Assembly: GCA_016195815.1 (NCBI GenBank)
Contig: JACPYX010000007.1
Span: 1 to 64,000, forward strand
Direction of reading: 5' to 3'
DNA from: Chloroflexota bacterium
GTDB lineage: Bacteria > Chloroflexota > Anaerolineae > Anaerolineales > Villigracilaceae
DNA length: 64,000 nt
In this document: positions 52,949 to 62,900 of the stretch, one piece after another
How the letters are laid out: each line of letters opens with the position of its first letter
How positions within the stretch are numbered: position 1 is the first letter of the stretch
Position numbers and translations under genes: made by a program
The notes under the pieces: generated by a model
Database searches by the model: none
What the model saw: the letters and a program-made list of their open reading frames with translations, nothing else
What the model was told of the DNA's origin: nothing

Positions 52949-54127
52949 ATGAAGAAATCAGTATTTTGGAAGCTGCTGGCTGTTGCCCTGCTCGCAAGTT
53001 TTATAGTAGCGGCGTGTGGCGGAAGCACCGGCAACGTGCCTACGGCTACCGCTGTTGTGAGCAGCGGCGGGAATACTCCTGGGCCGAAAGTCACCTCTAC
53101 CGGGTTTGTTTGCCCCGAGCCCAACCCGCGCATGGATGTCAAATCCACCGAGTTGAACCTGTTTGTTTGGACGGAGTACATCCCTCCCGACATGCAGGAA
53201 TGCTTTCAACTGGTCTACGGCATTAAAGTCAATCGCGATGAATATTCCGCCAATGAAGAGATGTATGCCAAACTCTCCGCGGGCGGCACGGCTTACGATC
53301 TTGTTCAGCCGACTGATTTTATTGTCAGCTTGATGATCCGCCAGGGCCTGCTTCAGGAATTGGACAAGAGCAAATTGCCCAATATATCTAACTATGACCC
53401 GAACTACATGAATTTCTCCTTTGATCCGGGTAATAAATACACGCTCCCTTATCAGGCCGGCACCGATGCCATCGTCTACAACGCCGATAAAGTCACCACG
53501 CCGCCGACTTCCTGGGCCGATTTGTGGAAGCCCGAATACGCAGGCAAGATGGTTTTCCTGGACGACTCGCGCGCGACCATCGGCGCGACTTTGCTGACCC
53601 TCGGTTACGATGTCAACACGAAAGATCCCGCCCAACTCGATCAAGCCAAGGCCAAACTCAAACAACTGGTTCCGGGCATCAAGCTGTTCGATAGCGACAG
53701 CCCGAAGACGGCTCTCATCGCCGGCGATGTTGATCTTGGCATGACCTGGACCGGCGAAGCCTTTCTTGCCCAAAAGGAAAATCCGGCCATCAAATACGTT
53801 TATCCGACCGAAGGCGCGATCTTGTGGCAGGATAATTGGGCCATGCCCAAGGATGCTCCACATGCCGATGCGGCCTATGCCTGGCTGAACTACACCATGC
53901 AAGGCGACATTTTCTGGATGATGTTGCGTGATTTCCCCTACACCAATCCAAACAAAGCCGCGTTGGATTACGCAAAAGTCAACGAACCCGATATTTACAA
54001 CGCTTATATAAATTCGCCCATCACCAATACGCCTGCCGAAGATATCAAGGCCGGCCATCGTATTGACGATGTAGGTGATGCCCTGCCGCTCTACGACCAA
54101 ATCTGGACTGAAGTAAAAGGCCAGTAG
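52949..54127 (+). CDS. potD: Polyamine-binding lipoprotein
   Basis: A 392-residue solute-binding protein of the PotD/PotF family. The lipobox I-V-A-A-C places the lipid on Cys23, so it is tethered outside the single membrane. Conserved binding segments include F-V-W-T-E-Y-I-P-P (aromatic and acidic cage), Y-D-L-V-Q-P-T-D and L-P-Y-Q-A-G-T-D-A. Start 52949 follows AAGGAGGAAGAG; an in-frame ATG 13 codons earlier is not followed by a signal peptide. The last gene of the operon, before a strong terminator. Confidence 0.94.
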   Translation: MKKSVFWKLLAVALLASFIVAACGGSTGNVPTATAVVSSGGNTPGPKVTSTGFVCPEPNPRMDVKSTELNLFVWTEYIPPDMQECFQLVYGIKVNRDEYSANEEMYAKLSAGGTAYDLVQPTDFIVSLMIRQGLLQELDKSKLPNISNYDPNYMNFSFDPGNKYTLPYQAGTDAIVYNADKVTTPPTSWADLWKPEYAGKMVFLDDSRATIGATLLTLGYDVNTKDPAQLDQAKAKLKQLVPGIKLFDSDSPKTALIAGDVDLGMTWTGEAFLAQKENPAIKYVYPTEGAILWQDNWAMPKDAPHADAAYAWLNYTMQGDIFWMMLRDFPYTNPNKAALDYAKVNEPDIYNAYINSPITNTPAEDIKAGHRIDDVGDALPLYDQIWTEVKGQ

Positions 54128-54138
54128 TTCCAAACTTC

Positions 54139-54175
54139 AAAAATACCCGACTTGAAAAGTCGGGTATTTTTATTT
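54139..54175 (+). terminator. Terminator of the amine cluster
   Basis: A perfect 15-bp stem AAAAATACCCGACTT and complement around GAA, followed by T-rich sequence. Confidence 0.92.
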
Positions 54176-54217
54176 TCATAATTAAACACGGTTTTGTGCC
54201 GATAAATTATAAATAGG

Positions 54218-54246
54218 TTGACTTAAATGCAAAATCGTTATAAAAT
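54218..54246 (+). promoter_or_regulatory. Promoter of the second Lrp gene, leaderless
   Basis: TTGACT (54218-54223) and TAAAAT (54241-54246) with a 17-base spacer. The ATG begins seven bases after the -10 box, so the mRNA should start at the start codon. Confidence 0.65.
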
Positions 54247-54252
54247 ACGGCC

Positions 54253-54720
54253 ATGCAAAACATAATCGGTGCGGATCAGCCCGGCCGTCTCGATGATACC
54301 GACCTGAAAATCATCGAGGCCCTGCGAAAAGATGGCCGCCAGGCCTTTGCCCAGATCGCCGGGCAGCTCAAAGTATCGCCGGGCATGATCCGCCAGCGTT
54401 ACAACCGTCTCGTCGAGCAGGGACTTCTCAAGGTGGTAGCCATCACCAATCCCGTCCATCGCGGGCTGAAGACCATGGCGATGATCGGCCTGCGCACCGA
54501 CGGCAACCGCATGTTGAAAGTGGCTGATAAAGTTGCCAAACTGGATGAAGTTGTATATCTGGTGGTGGTCAGCGGGCGCTTCGACATGATGATCGAAGTC
54601 GCCTGCCGCGATCACGAAGACCTGCTCAAGTTCATCACCGAAAAGTTATACAGCATCGAAGGTGTGCGCGAAGCCGAAACCTTCATGCACTTGAAGATCG
54701 TCAAGGAAGTTTATTTTTAG
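54253..54720 (+). CDS. Lrp/AsnC-family regulator
   Basis: A 155-residue regulator with a winged helix-turn-helix (about residues 12-60; F-A-Q-I-A-G-Q-L-K-V-S and R-Q-R-Y-N-R-L) and a RAM domain (about 75-150). It is clearly different from the first Lrp in the cluster, so it is not a recent copy. It may sense an amino acid linked to the saccharopine-dehydrogenase-like enzyme downstream. There is no ribosome site; the start fits a leaderless transcript. Confidence 0.9.
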   Translation: MQNIIGADQPGRLDDTDLKIIEALRKDGRQAFAQIAGQLKVSPGMIRQRYNRLVEQGLLKVVAITNPVHRGLKTMAMIGLRTDGNRMLKVADKVAKLDEVVYLVVVSGRFDMMIEVACRDHEDLLKFITEKLYSIEGVREAETFMHLKIVKEVYF

Positions 54721-54851
54721 GTTGGATGCTTCGCCGCCCTCCTCGGCGGCGCGTGTCACCCGCTTCAAATCCGGACCCTGAACCGGCTGAGGCGATAAAA
54801 ACTTTGTCCGCGCCCGCAAATGACGGGAAGCGGAGCCATCCGAAAGGAATC

Positions 54852-54968
54852 ATGAAAGTCCTGCTCGCAGCAGTAAATGCAATCGGGGAAACATTTGCAA
54901 AGATGTTTTCAGTTATCCTATCTGACAATTCATACCGTCAATCTAACTCGCGCCCGCGCGGGTTATAA
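54852..54968 (+). pseudogene. Decayed 5' fragment of the downstream saccharopine-dehydrogenase-like gene
   Basis: A short frame behind GAAAGGAATC encodes M-K-V-L-L-A-A-V-N-A-I-G-E-T-F-A-K-M. The real gene begins M-K-V-L-L-V-G-V-G-G-V-G-E-A-I-A-A-I. Identities run through the first 18 or so residues, but the glycine motif is broken (A-V-N-A-I-G) and the similarity then stops. It reads as the worn remains of a partial duplication lying in front of the intact gene. A small conserved peptide cannot be excluded. Confidence 0.5.
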
Positions 54969-54989
54969 AACTAATGGAGAAATAAATTT

Positions 54990-56213
54990 ATGAAAGTATT
55001 ACTCGTCGGTGTCGGTGGAGTAGGGGAGGCCATTGCCGCGATTGCGCGCCCGCGCCCGTGGCTGGAACTGATGGTGCTGGCGGACTACAACATCAAGCGC
55101 GCCGAGGAAGTGCAGAAGAAACTCGGCGACGATAAGCGTTTTCCCGCCGAGTTCATTGACGCCAGCCAGCAGGAGTCTATTGAAAGCCTGGCAAAAAAAT
55201 ATAATGTTGATCTCATTATGAACTCAGTTGACCCGATCTTCAACCGGCAGATTTTCGATGCGGCTTATAACGTCAGCGCGAAATACATGGACATGGCCAT
55301 GACGCTCTCGTCGCCGAATCCATCAGACCCATTCCACAAACCGGGCGTCAAATTGGGCGATTACCAGTTCGAGAAGGCCAAAGAGTGGGAGGAGAAAGGT
55401 TTGCTGGCGCTGGTGGGCCTGGGCGTGGAGCCGGGCATGGCGGATGTGTTCGCGCGCTACGCCCAGGATCATCTCTTCGATGAGATCGAGGAAGTGGGCA
55501 TCCGTGACGGCGGCAATCTCGAAATCGAAGGCTATGAATTCGCGCCCAATTTTTCGATCTGGACCACGATTGAGGAATGTTTGAATCCGCCGGTGATCTG
55601 GGAGCAGGGCAAAGGCTGGTTTACGACCGAGCCGTTCTCGGAGCCGGAGACTTTCGATTTCCCCGAAGGCATCGGCAAGGTGGAAGTGGTCAACGTGGAG
55701 CATGAAGAAGTATTGCTGGTGCCGCGCTGGGTGAAGACCAAACGCGTCACTTTCAAGTATGGCCTGGGCGATAAGTTCATCGGCATTCTCAAAACTTTGC
55801 ACATGCTCGGCCTCGACTCTAAAGAAAAGATCAAAGTTAAAGGTGTTGAAGTTGCGCCGCGCGATGTGGTGGCCGCCTGCCTGCCCGACCCGGCCCATCT
55901 CGGCGAAAAGATGCGCGGCAAGACCTGCGCCGGAACCTGGGTCAAAGGCATGAAGGCCGGCAAGCCTCGTGAAGTGTATCTGTATCAGGTTGCGGATAAT
56001 GCGGCCTGCATGAAGCGCTGGGGCTGCCAGGCAGTGGTGGCGCAGACGGCGTTCAGCGCGGTCATCGGCTGGGACCTTCTGCATCATGGACAATGGAAGG
56101 GCGTTGGAGTGTTGGGGCCGGAAGCATTCGACCCGATTCCGTTCATGGAGAAAATGGCCGAGTACGAATTCCCGTATGGGATCATGGAAATGACAAAGGA
56201 AGTTGCACAGTAG
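54990..56213 (+). CDS. Saccharopine-dehydrogenase-family oxidoreductase
   Basis: A 407-residue enzyme. G-V-G-G-V-G-E-A-I near residue 7 starts a Rossmann domain to about residue 125, followed by the larger catalytic domain of the saccharopine dehydrogenase (NADP) type (G-L-G-V-E-P-G-M-A-D near residue 143). Relatives include saccharopine reductase and carboxynorspermidine dehydrogenase, which join an amine and a semialdehyde. The neighbouring polyamine cluster would suit either role, or reductive amination of a polyamine-derived semialdehyde. GGAGAAA lies upstream. Confidence 0.82.
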   Translation: MKVLLVGVGGVGEAIAAIARPRPWLELMVLADYNIKRAEEVQKKLGDDKRFPAEFIDASQQESIESLAKKYNVDLIMNSVDPIFNRQIFDAAYNVSAKYMDMAMTLSSPNPSDPFHKPGVKLGDYQFEKAKEWEEKGLLALVGLGVEPGMADVFARYAQDHLFDEIEEVGIRDGGNLEIEGYEFAPNFSIWTTIEECLNPPVIWEQGKGWFTTEPFSEPETFDFPEGIGKVEVVNVEHEEVLLVPRWVKTKRVTFKYGLGDKFIGILKTLHMLGLDSKEKIKVKGVEVAPRDVVAACLPDPAHLGEKMRGKTCAGTWVKGMKAGKPREVYLYQVADNAACMKRWGCQAVVAQTAFSAVIGWDLLHHGQWKGVGVLGPEAFDPIPFMEKMAEYEFPYGIMEMTKEVAQ

Positions 56214-56280
56214 GCCTGCGCTCGTAACGGCGGATTTCTTTTATATTTGTTCCGGCGATGCTGGAAGGCTGGGAATAGGA

Positions 56281-56286
56281 TAGAAT
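56281..56286 (+). promoter_or_regulatory. Candidate -10 of the hsd operon, leaderless
   Basis: TAGAAT ends six bases before the hsdM ATG. The -35 is weak. No ribosome site precedes the start, again suggesting a leaderless mRNA. Confidence 0.4.
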
Positions 56287-56292
56287 TTGCTC

Positions 56293-57948
56293 ATGCCAAA
56301 GAAATCTGCCAAAACAAAAAACAATAACGGCGCCGCGCTGGGAATAGAAAACGAACTCTGGGAAGCCGCCGATAAACTGCGCGGTCATCTCGACGCGGCG
56401 GAATATAAGAGCGTGGTCTTGGGGCTGATCTTTCTCAAATATGTATCAGACATGTTCGAGCAGGTGCGGGCGCGGGTGGAGAAGGAAGCGGTGGATGACC
56501 CGGAGGACAGAGATGTCTATTTGGCGGAACGCGTGTTTTGGGTGCCGAAAGAGGCGAGGTGGAAATCCTTGCAGGATCACGCCAAGCAGGAGTCCATCGG
56601 CAATTTGATAGACGCGGCGATGGATGCCATTGAAAAGGATAACCCAACGCTCAAAGGGATGCTGCCGGGCAATTACGGACGCGCCACGCTCGATAAGCGG
56701 CGGCTCGGCGATTTGGTGGATTTGGTCAGCAACAAGATCAATTTCGCGGACGAAGAGAGCCGCAAACAGGATACGCTGGGGCGCGTGTACGAATATTTCC
56801 TTTCGCAGTTCGCCAGCCAGGAGGGACGCAAAGGCGGAGAGTTCTATACGCCGCGTTCGGTGGTGCGCGTGCTGGTGGAAATGCTAGCCCCGTACAAGGG
56901 ACGCGTCTTTGATCCATGCTGCGGTTCGGGCGGGATGTTCGTGCAAAGCGAAAAGTTCGTGGAGGCGCACGGCGGGAAGATCGGCGACCTTTCGGTGTAC
57001 GGGCAGGAATCCAACCCGAACACATTCAAACTGGCAAAGATGAACCTTGCCATTCGCGGCATTGAAGGCGACCTGGGCAAGCAGCCCGCCGACTCGTTCC
57101 ACAATGACCAGCATCCCGATCTGAAAGCGGACTTTGTGCTTGCCAACCCGCCCTTCAACATGAGCGATTGGGGCGGCGACTCATTGCGCGAGGACAAACG
57201 CTGGAAGTACGGCAAGCCGCCTGTGAATAATGCCAACTTTGCGTGGGTGCAGCATTTCATTTATCATCTTTCGCCAAACGGCACGGCGGGATTTGTGCTG
57301 GCGAACGGGAGCATGTCGAGCAATACGTCGGGCGAAGGCGAGATCCGCAAAGCCATCATCGAAAATGACCTGGTGGATTGCATGGTGGCCCTGCCCGGCC
57401 AGTTGTTTTACAGCACACAGATACCGGTGTGTTTGTGGTTTTTAACAAGGAACAAAGACCCTAAAGGTCTTAAGAGACCTTTAGGGTCTCGCGCTGGAAA
57501 GACGTTGTTCATTGACGCCCGCAAATTGGGAACGTTGGCCGACCGCGTGCATCGCGACCTTTCGGCTGAAGACATTGCCCAAATTGCAGATACGTACCAT
57601 GCGTGGAAATCTGGAGAGACCCTAAAGGTTTCTTCCCCCGATTCGCGCCATGTCAAGCAAGACAGTCCTGCCAAACAAGATGAAGGTCAGTCGAGAAAAC
57701 CTTTAGGGTCTGGATACGAAGATGTGGCAGGCTTTTGCAAATCCGTCACCATTGAAGAAATCCGCGCGCAGGGATATGTGCTCACGCCGGGGCGGTATGT
57801 GGGCGCGGCGGAACTGGAAGAAGACGATGAACCCTTTGATGAAAAGATAGCGCGCTTGACGAAGGAATTGGAAGGGCAGTTTGAAGAAAGTGAGAAGTTA
57901 GAGCATTTCATCCGCGCAAAATTACAAACATTAGATTATGGCAAATAA
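56293..57948 (+). CDS. hsdM: Type I restriction-modification DNA methyltransferase subunit
   Basis: A 551-residue HsdM. The N-terminal helical domain (about residues 15-150) is followed by the N6-adenine methyltransferase core: [11 protein letters not shown] (SAM site, near 213) and N-P-P-F-N-M (catalytic, near 286). Two palindromic repeats inserted in frame in the C-terminal part (residues about 388-400 and 442-473) make the protein longer than usual. It methylates the specified sequence with HsdS and, with HsdR, forms the restriction complex. The stop overlaps the hsdS start by 11 bases. Confidence 0.94.
   Translation: MPKKSAKTKNNNGAALGIENELWEAADKLRGHLDAAEYKSVVLGLIFLKYVSDMFEQVRARVEKEAVDDPEDRDVYLAERVFWVPKEARWKSLQDHAKQESIGNLIDAAMDAIEKDNPTLKGMLPGNYGRATLDKRRLGDLVDLVSNKINFADEESRKQDTLGRVYEYFLSQFASQEGRKGGEFYTPRSVVRVLVEMLAPYKGRVFDPCCGSGGMFVQSEKFVEAHGGKIGDLSVYGQESNPNTFKLAKMNLAIRGIEGDLGKQPADSFHNDQHPDLKADFVLANPPFNMSDWGGDSLREDKRWKYGKPPVNNANFAWVQHFIYHLSPNGTAGFVLANGSMSSNTSGEGEIRKAIIENDLVDCMVALPGQLFYSTQIPVCLWFLTRNKDPKGLKRPLGSRAGKTLFIDARKLGTLADRVHRDLSAEDIAQIADTYHAWKSGETLKVSSPDSRHVKQDSPAKQDEGQSRKPLGSGYEDVAGFCKSVTIEEIRAQGYVLTPGRYVGAAELEEDDEPFDEKIARLTKELEGQFEESEKLEHFIRAKLQTLDYGK
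57456..57489. repeat. Palindromic repeat inserted in frame in hsdM
   Basis: Perfect 15-bp arms (AGACCCTAAAGGTCT and complement) around TAAG. It encodes [11 protein letters not shown] without breaking the frame. The second hsdM element has the same arm sequence. Confidence 0.9.
57617..57711. repeat. Second in-frame repeat of the same family in hsdM
   Basis: 15-bp inverted repeats AGACCCTAAAGGTTT (57617-57631) and its exact complement (57697-57711) frame 65 bases of unrelated sequence. The whole 95-bp stretch is open and adds about 32 polar residues to HsdM. Confidence 0.85.
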
Positions 57949-59146
57949 CTGGACTTACAAAAAGATTGAGGATATTGCCGAGAAAGTTGGCATGGGACCA
58001 TTTGGTTCTTCAATTAAAGTGGAGACTTTTGTTCCTGATGGTATTCCAGTTGTCAGTGGTCAGCATCTGCATGGATTCCGTCTTGATGAAGACGCAGGCT
58101 TTAATTTCGTTACTGAAGAACACGCTGACAAATTGAAGAACGCAAACGTATTTCGCGGCGATATTATTTTTACTCATGCTGGAAATATAGAAAATGTTGC
58201 TTACATTCCCGAAACGTCAAAGTATGAGAGGTATGTAGCTTCACAGCGCCAATTTTACATGCGTTGCGATTTGAGCAAAATACTACCTAGTTTTGTGGTT
58301 TATTACTTCAACTCTCATGAGGGAAAGTATAAACTTACAGCAAATTCGTCTTCAGTTGGGGTGCCTTCAATAGCCCAGCCTGTAAGTTATCTTCGAAAAC
58401 TTGAAATTCCAGTTCCTCCCCTTCCCGAACAACGCGCCATTGCAGGGATTCTCGGCGCGCTGGACGATAAGATCGAACTCAACCGCCGCATGAACCGCAC
58501 GCTCGAGTCCATGGCGCGGGCGGTGTTTCGTCAGTGGTTTGTGGAGAATGAGGATGCAGGAAATTGGGAAGCTGCAAGAATAAAAGATGTTTGCGGAAAA
58601 GTAGAAAATGGTGGAACACCACGTCGTGATCAACCTAAATATTGGGAACCTGGGACAATTCCCTGGTTGACATCAGGTGAAGTTAGGCAGGAAATCATCA
58701 TTTCTACAGAAAACAAGATTTCGGAAGATGGCTATAAAAACAGCAGCGCGAAAATGTGGGGAAAGGGCACTACAGTTGTTGCGCTTTATGGGGCAACAGC
58801 AGGTGAAGTTTCTTTTATTGCTCATGAACTTTGTGCTAATCAAGCATGTTGTGGGCTTGTGCCAAGTGATGGCTGGCGATATTTTATCTATTTGACGCTA
58901 TCTGCTTCTGAAAATTCACTTGCATCACAAGCAAGAGGATCGGCACAACAAAATTTGAGTCAACAAATTGTCGCTGATTTTTCAATTAGAAAACCAGACC
59001 AGAAGCTGCTAGATGATTTCAATCAAATTGTTGCCCCCATGTTCGACCAGTGGATTGCCAACCTGAAAGAATCCCGCACGCTGGCGAGTCTGCGCGATAG
59101 TCTGCTGCCGAAGTTGATGAAGGGTGAGGTGAGGGTGAAGGAATGA
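57938..59146 (+). CDS. hsdS: Type I restriction-modification specificity subunit
   Basis: A 402-residue HsdS. Two target-recognition domains (about residues 1-150 and 205-350) are each followed by a long conserved helix: [12 protein letters not shown] near residue 162, and the C-terminal [12 protein letters not shown]. The helices fix the spacing between the two recognition half-sites. The recognition domains are more A+T-rich than the helices and flanking genes, as expected when such domains are exchanged. The recognised sequence cannot be deduced. Confidence 0.94.
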   Translation: MANNWTYKKIEDIAEKVGMGPFGSSIKVETFVPDGIPVVSGQHLHGFRLDEDAGFNFVTEEHADKLKNANVFRGDIIFTHAGNIENVAYIPETSKYERYVASQRQFYMRCDLSKILPSFVVYYFNSHEGKYKLTANSSSVGVPSIAQPVSYLRKLEIPVPPLPEQRAIAGILGALDDKIELNRRMNRTLESMARAVFRQWFVENEDAGNWEAARIKDVCGKVENGGTPRRDQPKYWEPGTIPWLTSGEVRQEIIISTENKISEDGYKNSSAKMWGKGTTVVALYGATAGEVSFIAHELCANQACCGLVPSDGWRYFIYLTLSASENSLASQARGSAQQNLSQQIVADFSIRKPDQKLLDDFNQIVAPMFDQWIANLKESRTLASLRDSLLPKLMKGEVRVKE

Positions 59147-59158
59147 TATACTAAAATC

Positions 59159-59404
59159 ATGAGCACGCTCTCCGCCGATACTCACCCGAAGATGGAGCAA
59201 ATGCAAATCGAATTCATTCGACTCATGCCCTCGTGGAAGAAATTTTCCATCGTGGATGGGCTGAACGAAACCGTTAAAACGCTGGCGGTTACAGGCATCA
59301 AACAACGCAACCCCGGCGCAACGCCTGAACAAATCCATCGTATGCTGGCGGAACTCATGCTTGGGGCAGAACTGGCGCGAAAGGTCTATGGCCATGCAGG
59401 GTGA
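59159..59404 (+). CDS. Small helical protein, partner of the nucleotidyltransferase
   Basis: An 81-residue helical protein with K-K-F-S-I-V-D-G-L-N-E-T-V near the middle and E-Q-I-H-R-M-L-A-E-L-M-L-G-A-E-L towards the end. No known family could be assigned. Its end overlaps the nucleotidyltransferase gene by 11 bases, so the two are made together. A small gene in front of a nucleotidyltransferase of this size is the usual layout of toxin-antitoxin pairs; the role as antitoxin is inference. Confidence 0.7.
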   Translation: MSTLSADTHPKMEQMQIEFIRLMPSWKKFSIVDGLNETVKTLAVTGIKQRNPGATPEQIHRMLAELMLGAELARKVYGHAG

Positions 59405-59966
59405 ATCAACCCGCGTCACCATATTGGTCGCACAAACACTCGAAGCGCTCGGCATCCCCTACGCTGTGGGCGGTTCGCTCGCCAGTTCCCTGCATGGCGT
59501 CATGCGCTCCACATTGGACGTGGATATTGTGGCAGACATGCGAGTCGAACATATCCAGCCGCTGGTCACCGCGCTCTCGAAAGAATTCTATACCGACGAC
59601 GAAATGATGAGAGACGCCATCGAACATCACAGCAGTTTCAACCTCATCCATTATGAAACCGCCTTCAAGGTGGATATTTTCATCCGAAAATTGCGTGCCT
59701 TCGATCAAATGCAATTGGAGCGGCGCAGGTTATCGGTCATTTCAACTGACCCCGAACAAAGTGTGTATGTCGCCAGCCCGGAAGATGTCATCCTCTCCAA
59801 ACTCGAATGGTATCGCATGGGGGGAGAAATCTCCGACCGTCAATGGCGGGATATCCTCGGCGTACTGAAAACAAGATCGGGACAACTGGACCTCGCCTAT
59901 ATGCGCAAATGGGCAAAAGAACTCACCGTGGAAATCCTGCTGGAACGCGCCCTTAACGAAACATGA
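59394..59966 (+). CDS. Nucleotidyltransferase-fold protein (AbiEii/MNT-like)
   Basis: A 190-residue protein. [13 protein letters not shown] and the D-V-D-I-V-A motif are the Gly-Ser loop and paired Asp of the DNA polymerase-beta-type nucleotidyltransferase fold, followed by a third acidic strand (F-K-V-D-I-F-I). [13 protein letters not shown] is typical of AbiEii-like or DUF6036-type proteins. Start 59394 follows AAAGG at nine bases; an ATG two codons earlier is possible. It ends overlapping hsdR by four bases. It may be a toxin or antiphage effector riding in the restriction operon. Confidence 0.82.
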   Translation: MQGESTRVTILVAQTLEALGIPYAVGGSLASSLHGVMRSTLDVDIVADMRVEHIQPLVTALSKEFYTDDEMMRDAIEHHSSFNLIHYETAFKVDIFIRKLRAFDQMQLERRRLSVISTDPEQSVYVASPEDVILSKLEWYRMGGEISDRQWRDILGVLKTRSGQLDLAYMRKWAKELTVEILLERALNET

Positions 59967-62900
59967 CCTTCACCGAATCCGTTATCGAGCAAGCCGCCAT
60001 TGACTGGCTCAAAGAACTGGGCTATGCCTACGCCTTCGGGCCGGATATCGCCTTCGATGGCGATCACACCGAACGCGGCGATTATCAGGAAGCGCTTTTG
60101 CTCGCTCGCCTGCAGGATGCCATTGCCCGCATCAACCCCAACCTTCCGCCTGCCGCGTGTGAAGAAGCCTTTCGCAAGCTGACGCGCCTCGGCAAGCCTT
60201 CGCTCCTGCTCAACAACCACGCCTTCCATCACATGCTGGTCAACGGCATCGAGGTGGATTACAAGCGCAGCACGCCGCGCAGCGGCAGTGTGGATAAAGC
60301 CGAAGATGGGCGCATGGTCAGCGGGCGTGCCTATGTGGTGGATTTCGAGAACATCGAAAACAACGACTGGCTGGTTGTCAATCAATACACGATGGAAGCC
60401 TCGCACCAGAACGGCAAGGTCAATCGGCGGCCTGATGTGGTCATCTTCATCAACGGCCTGCCGCTGGCGGTCATCGAACTCAAGAACGCTGCTGATGAAA
60501 AGGCTACGATTTGGTCCGCGTTCAATCAACTGCAAACTTACAAGGACGACATCCCTGCCCTGTTCCACTATAACGAACTGCTCATCATCTCTGATGGTTT
60601 GAACGCCCGCATTGGTTCGGTCACGTCAAACCGGGAATGGTTCCTGCCGTGGAAAACGGTCGAGGGTGAAGCCCCTGCTCCATCGTCCATCGCGCAACTC
60701 GAAGTCCTGCTCAGAGGCGTGTTCGAGAAACGCCGCCTGCTCGATCTCGTCCGCTATTTCATAGTCTTCGAGCAGGAACGCGGCGCGCCCACGCTCAAGA
60801 AGATCGCGGGCTATCACCAGTTCCACGCGGTCAATTACGCACTGGAGGAAACTATCCGCGCGTCTCACGGAAAGGACGCGGCGGTCAAAGAACTCAAAGG
60901 GACGTATGTTGCCCAGCCCATGAAAGGCGGCGAAGCGGGCGATCACCGCATCGGCGTGATCTGGCACACGCAGGGTTCGGGCAAGAGTCTCACCATGGCG
61001 TTTTACACGGGGCGGCTGGTCTTGCATCCCGCCATGCAAAACCCCACCATCATCGTCATCACCGACCGCAACGACCTCGACGATCAACTCTTTGGCACGT
61101 TCTCGCGTTGTTCCGAAGTCCTGCGCCAAACGCCCGAACAAGCCGCCAGCCGCGAAGACCTGATCGAAAAACTCAAAGGACGCATCGCGGGCGGCGTGTT
61201 CTTTACTACCATACAGAAATTTCTCCCTCTCCCCTCGGGAGAGGGGCGGGGTGAGGGCATATTGTCTGACCGTCACAACATCGTGGTGATCGCCGACGAA
61301 GCCCATCGCAGTCAATACGACTTCGTTGATGGCTACGCCCGTCACATGCGCGACTCTCTGCCCAACGCTTCTTTCATCGGGTTTACAGGTACACCCATCG
61401 AACATGCGGATGCCAACACCCGGGCCGTGTTCGGCGATTACATCAGCATCTACGATATCCAGCAGGCAGTCGAAGACGGCGCAACGGTCAAGATCTATTA
61501 CGAAGGCCGCCTCGCCAAACTGGAACTGGATGAAAAGGAAAAGCCGAAAATTGATCCCGAATTTGACGAGGTCACCGAAGGCGAAGAACTCGAAAAGAAG
61601 GAAAAACTCAAGACCAAATGGGCGGCGCTCGAAGCCATCGTGGGAGCCGAGAAACGCATAAATTTGGCGGCAAAAGATATTGTTGACCATTTTGAGAAAC
61701 GTCAGGAAGCACTCGAAGGCAAGGGAATGATCGTTTGCATGTCCCGCCGCATCTGCGTGGAGTTATACAACGCCATCATCAAACTCCGCCCCGCTTGGCA
61801 TTCCGATGATGATAAGCAGGGCGTCATCAAGATCGTGATGACGGGAAGTGCTGCTGACCCGCTCGATTGGCAGCCGCACGTCCGCACCAAAGCGCGCCGC
61901 GAAGAACTTGCCAAACGTTTCAAGAATCCAGAAGACTCATTCAAGATCGTCATCGTCCGTGATATGTGGCTGACGGGTTTTGATGTCCCGCCCTTGCACA
62001 CCATGTATATTGACAAACCCATGCAGGGGCATGGCCTCATGCAAGCCATAGCCCGCGTCAACCGCGTCTACAAAGACAAGCCGGGCGGCTTGATCGTGGA
62101 TTATCTCGGTCTCGCCTATCACCTGCAAAAAGCATTGGCTGCGTATACAGAGGCCCAACACCCCGCCGAAATCCCTGACCAGAACAAAGCCGTCAACGAA
62201 CTGCTCAAACGCTATGAAATCTGCAAGGGCTTATTCGATGGTTTCAATTGGTCGAAATTCTTTACAGGCACCGCGCCGGAAAAACTTGGCGTGCTGCCGC
62301 TTGCGCAAGAGCACATCTTAAAGCAGGATGACGGTAAAAAACGTTTGCTGCAGGCAGTAAGGGAATTATCACTCTCGTTTGCGTTGGCGGTGCCCGATGA
62401 GCGCGCGCTTGCCATTCGTGATGATGTCTCATTCTTCCAGGATGTGCGTGCCGCGCTGGTCAAATCTACGGTGGAAGGTGAACGCGCTGCAGATGACTAC
62501 GATCAAGCCATTCGGCAAATCCTGTCGCGTGCCGTTGCCGCCAGCGATCGAGTGATTGATATCTTTGCCGCCGCCGGCTTGCAGAAACCCGAAATATCCA
62601 TTTTGTCCGAGGAGTTTCTGGCGGAAGTCAAAGGGATGCCGCAGAAAAACCTTGCCATTGAACTGCTCCGCAAACTGCTCAACGACGAACTCAAACTGCG
62701 GATGAGAAAGAATTTGGTGCAGTCACGTTCTTTTACGGAACTTCTCGAACGCACCATCCGCTCCTACCAAAACCGAACGCTTGAGTCTGCTGAAGTCATT
62801 GCCGAACTCATCAAACTGGCAGAAGAAATGCGCGAGGCACAAAAGCGCGGTGAAAAACTTGGCTTGGCGGAAGATGAGATCGCCTTTTATGATGCCCTCG

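Noticed and set aside
54721..54851. Possible riboswitch upstream of the saccharopine-dehydrogenase-like gene
   Set aside because: There is a GC-rich hairpin (CGCCG/CGGCG), but I could match no known aptamer core, and the short frame after it explains the spacing better.
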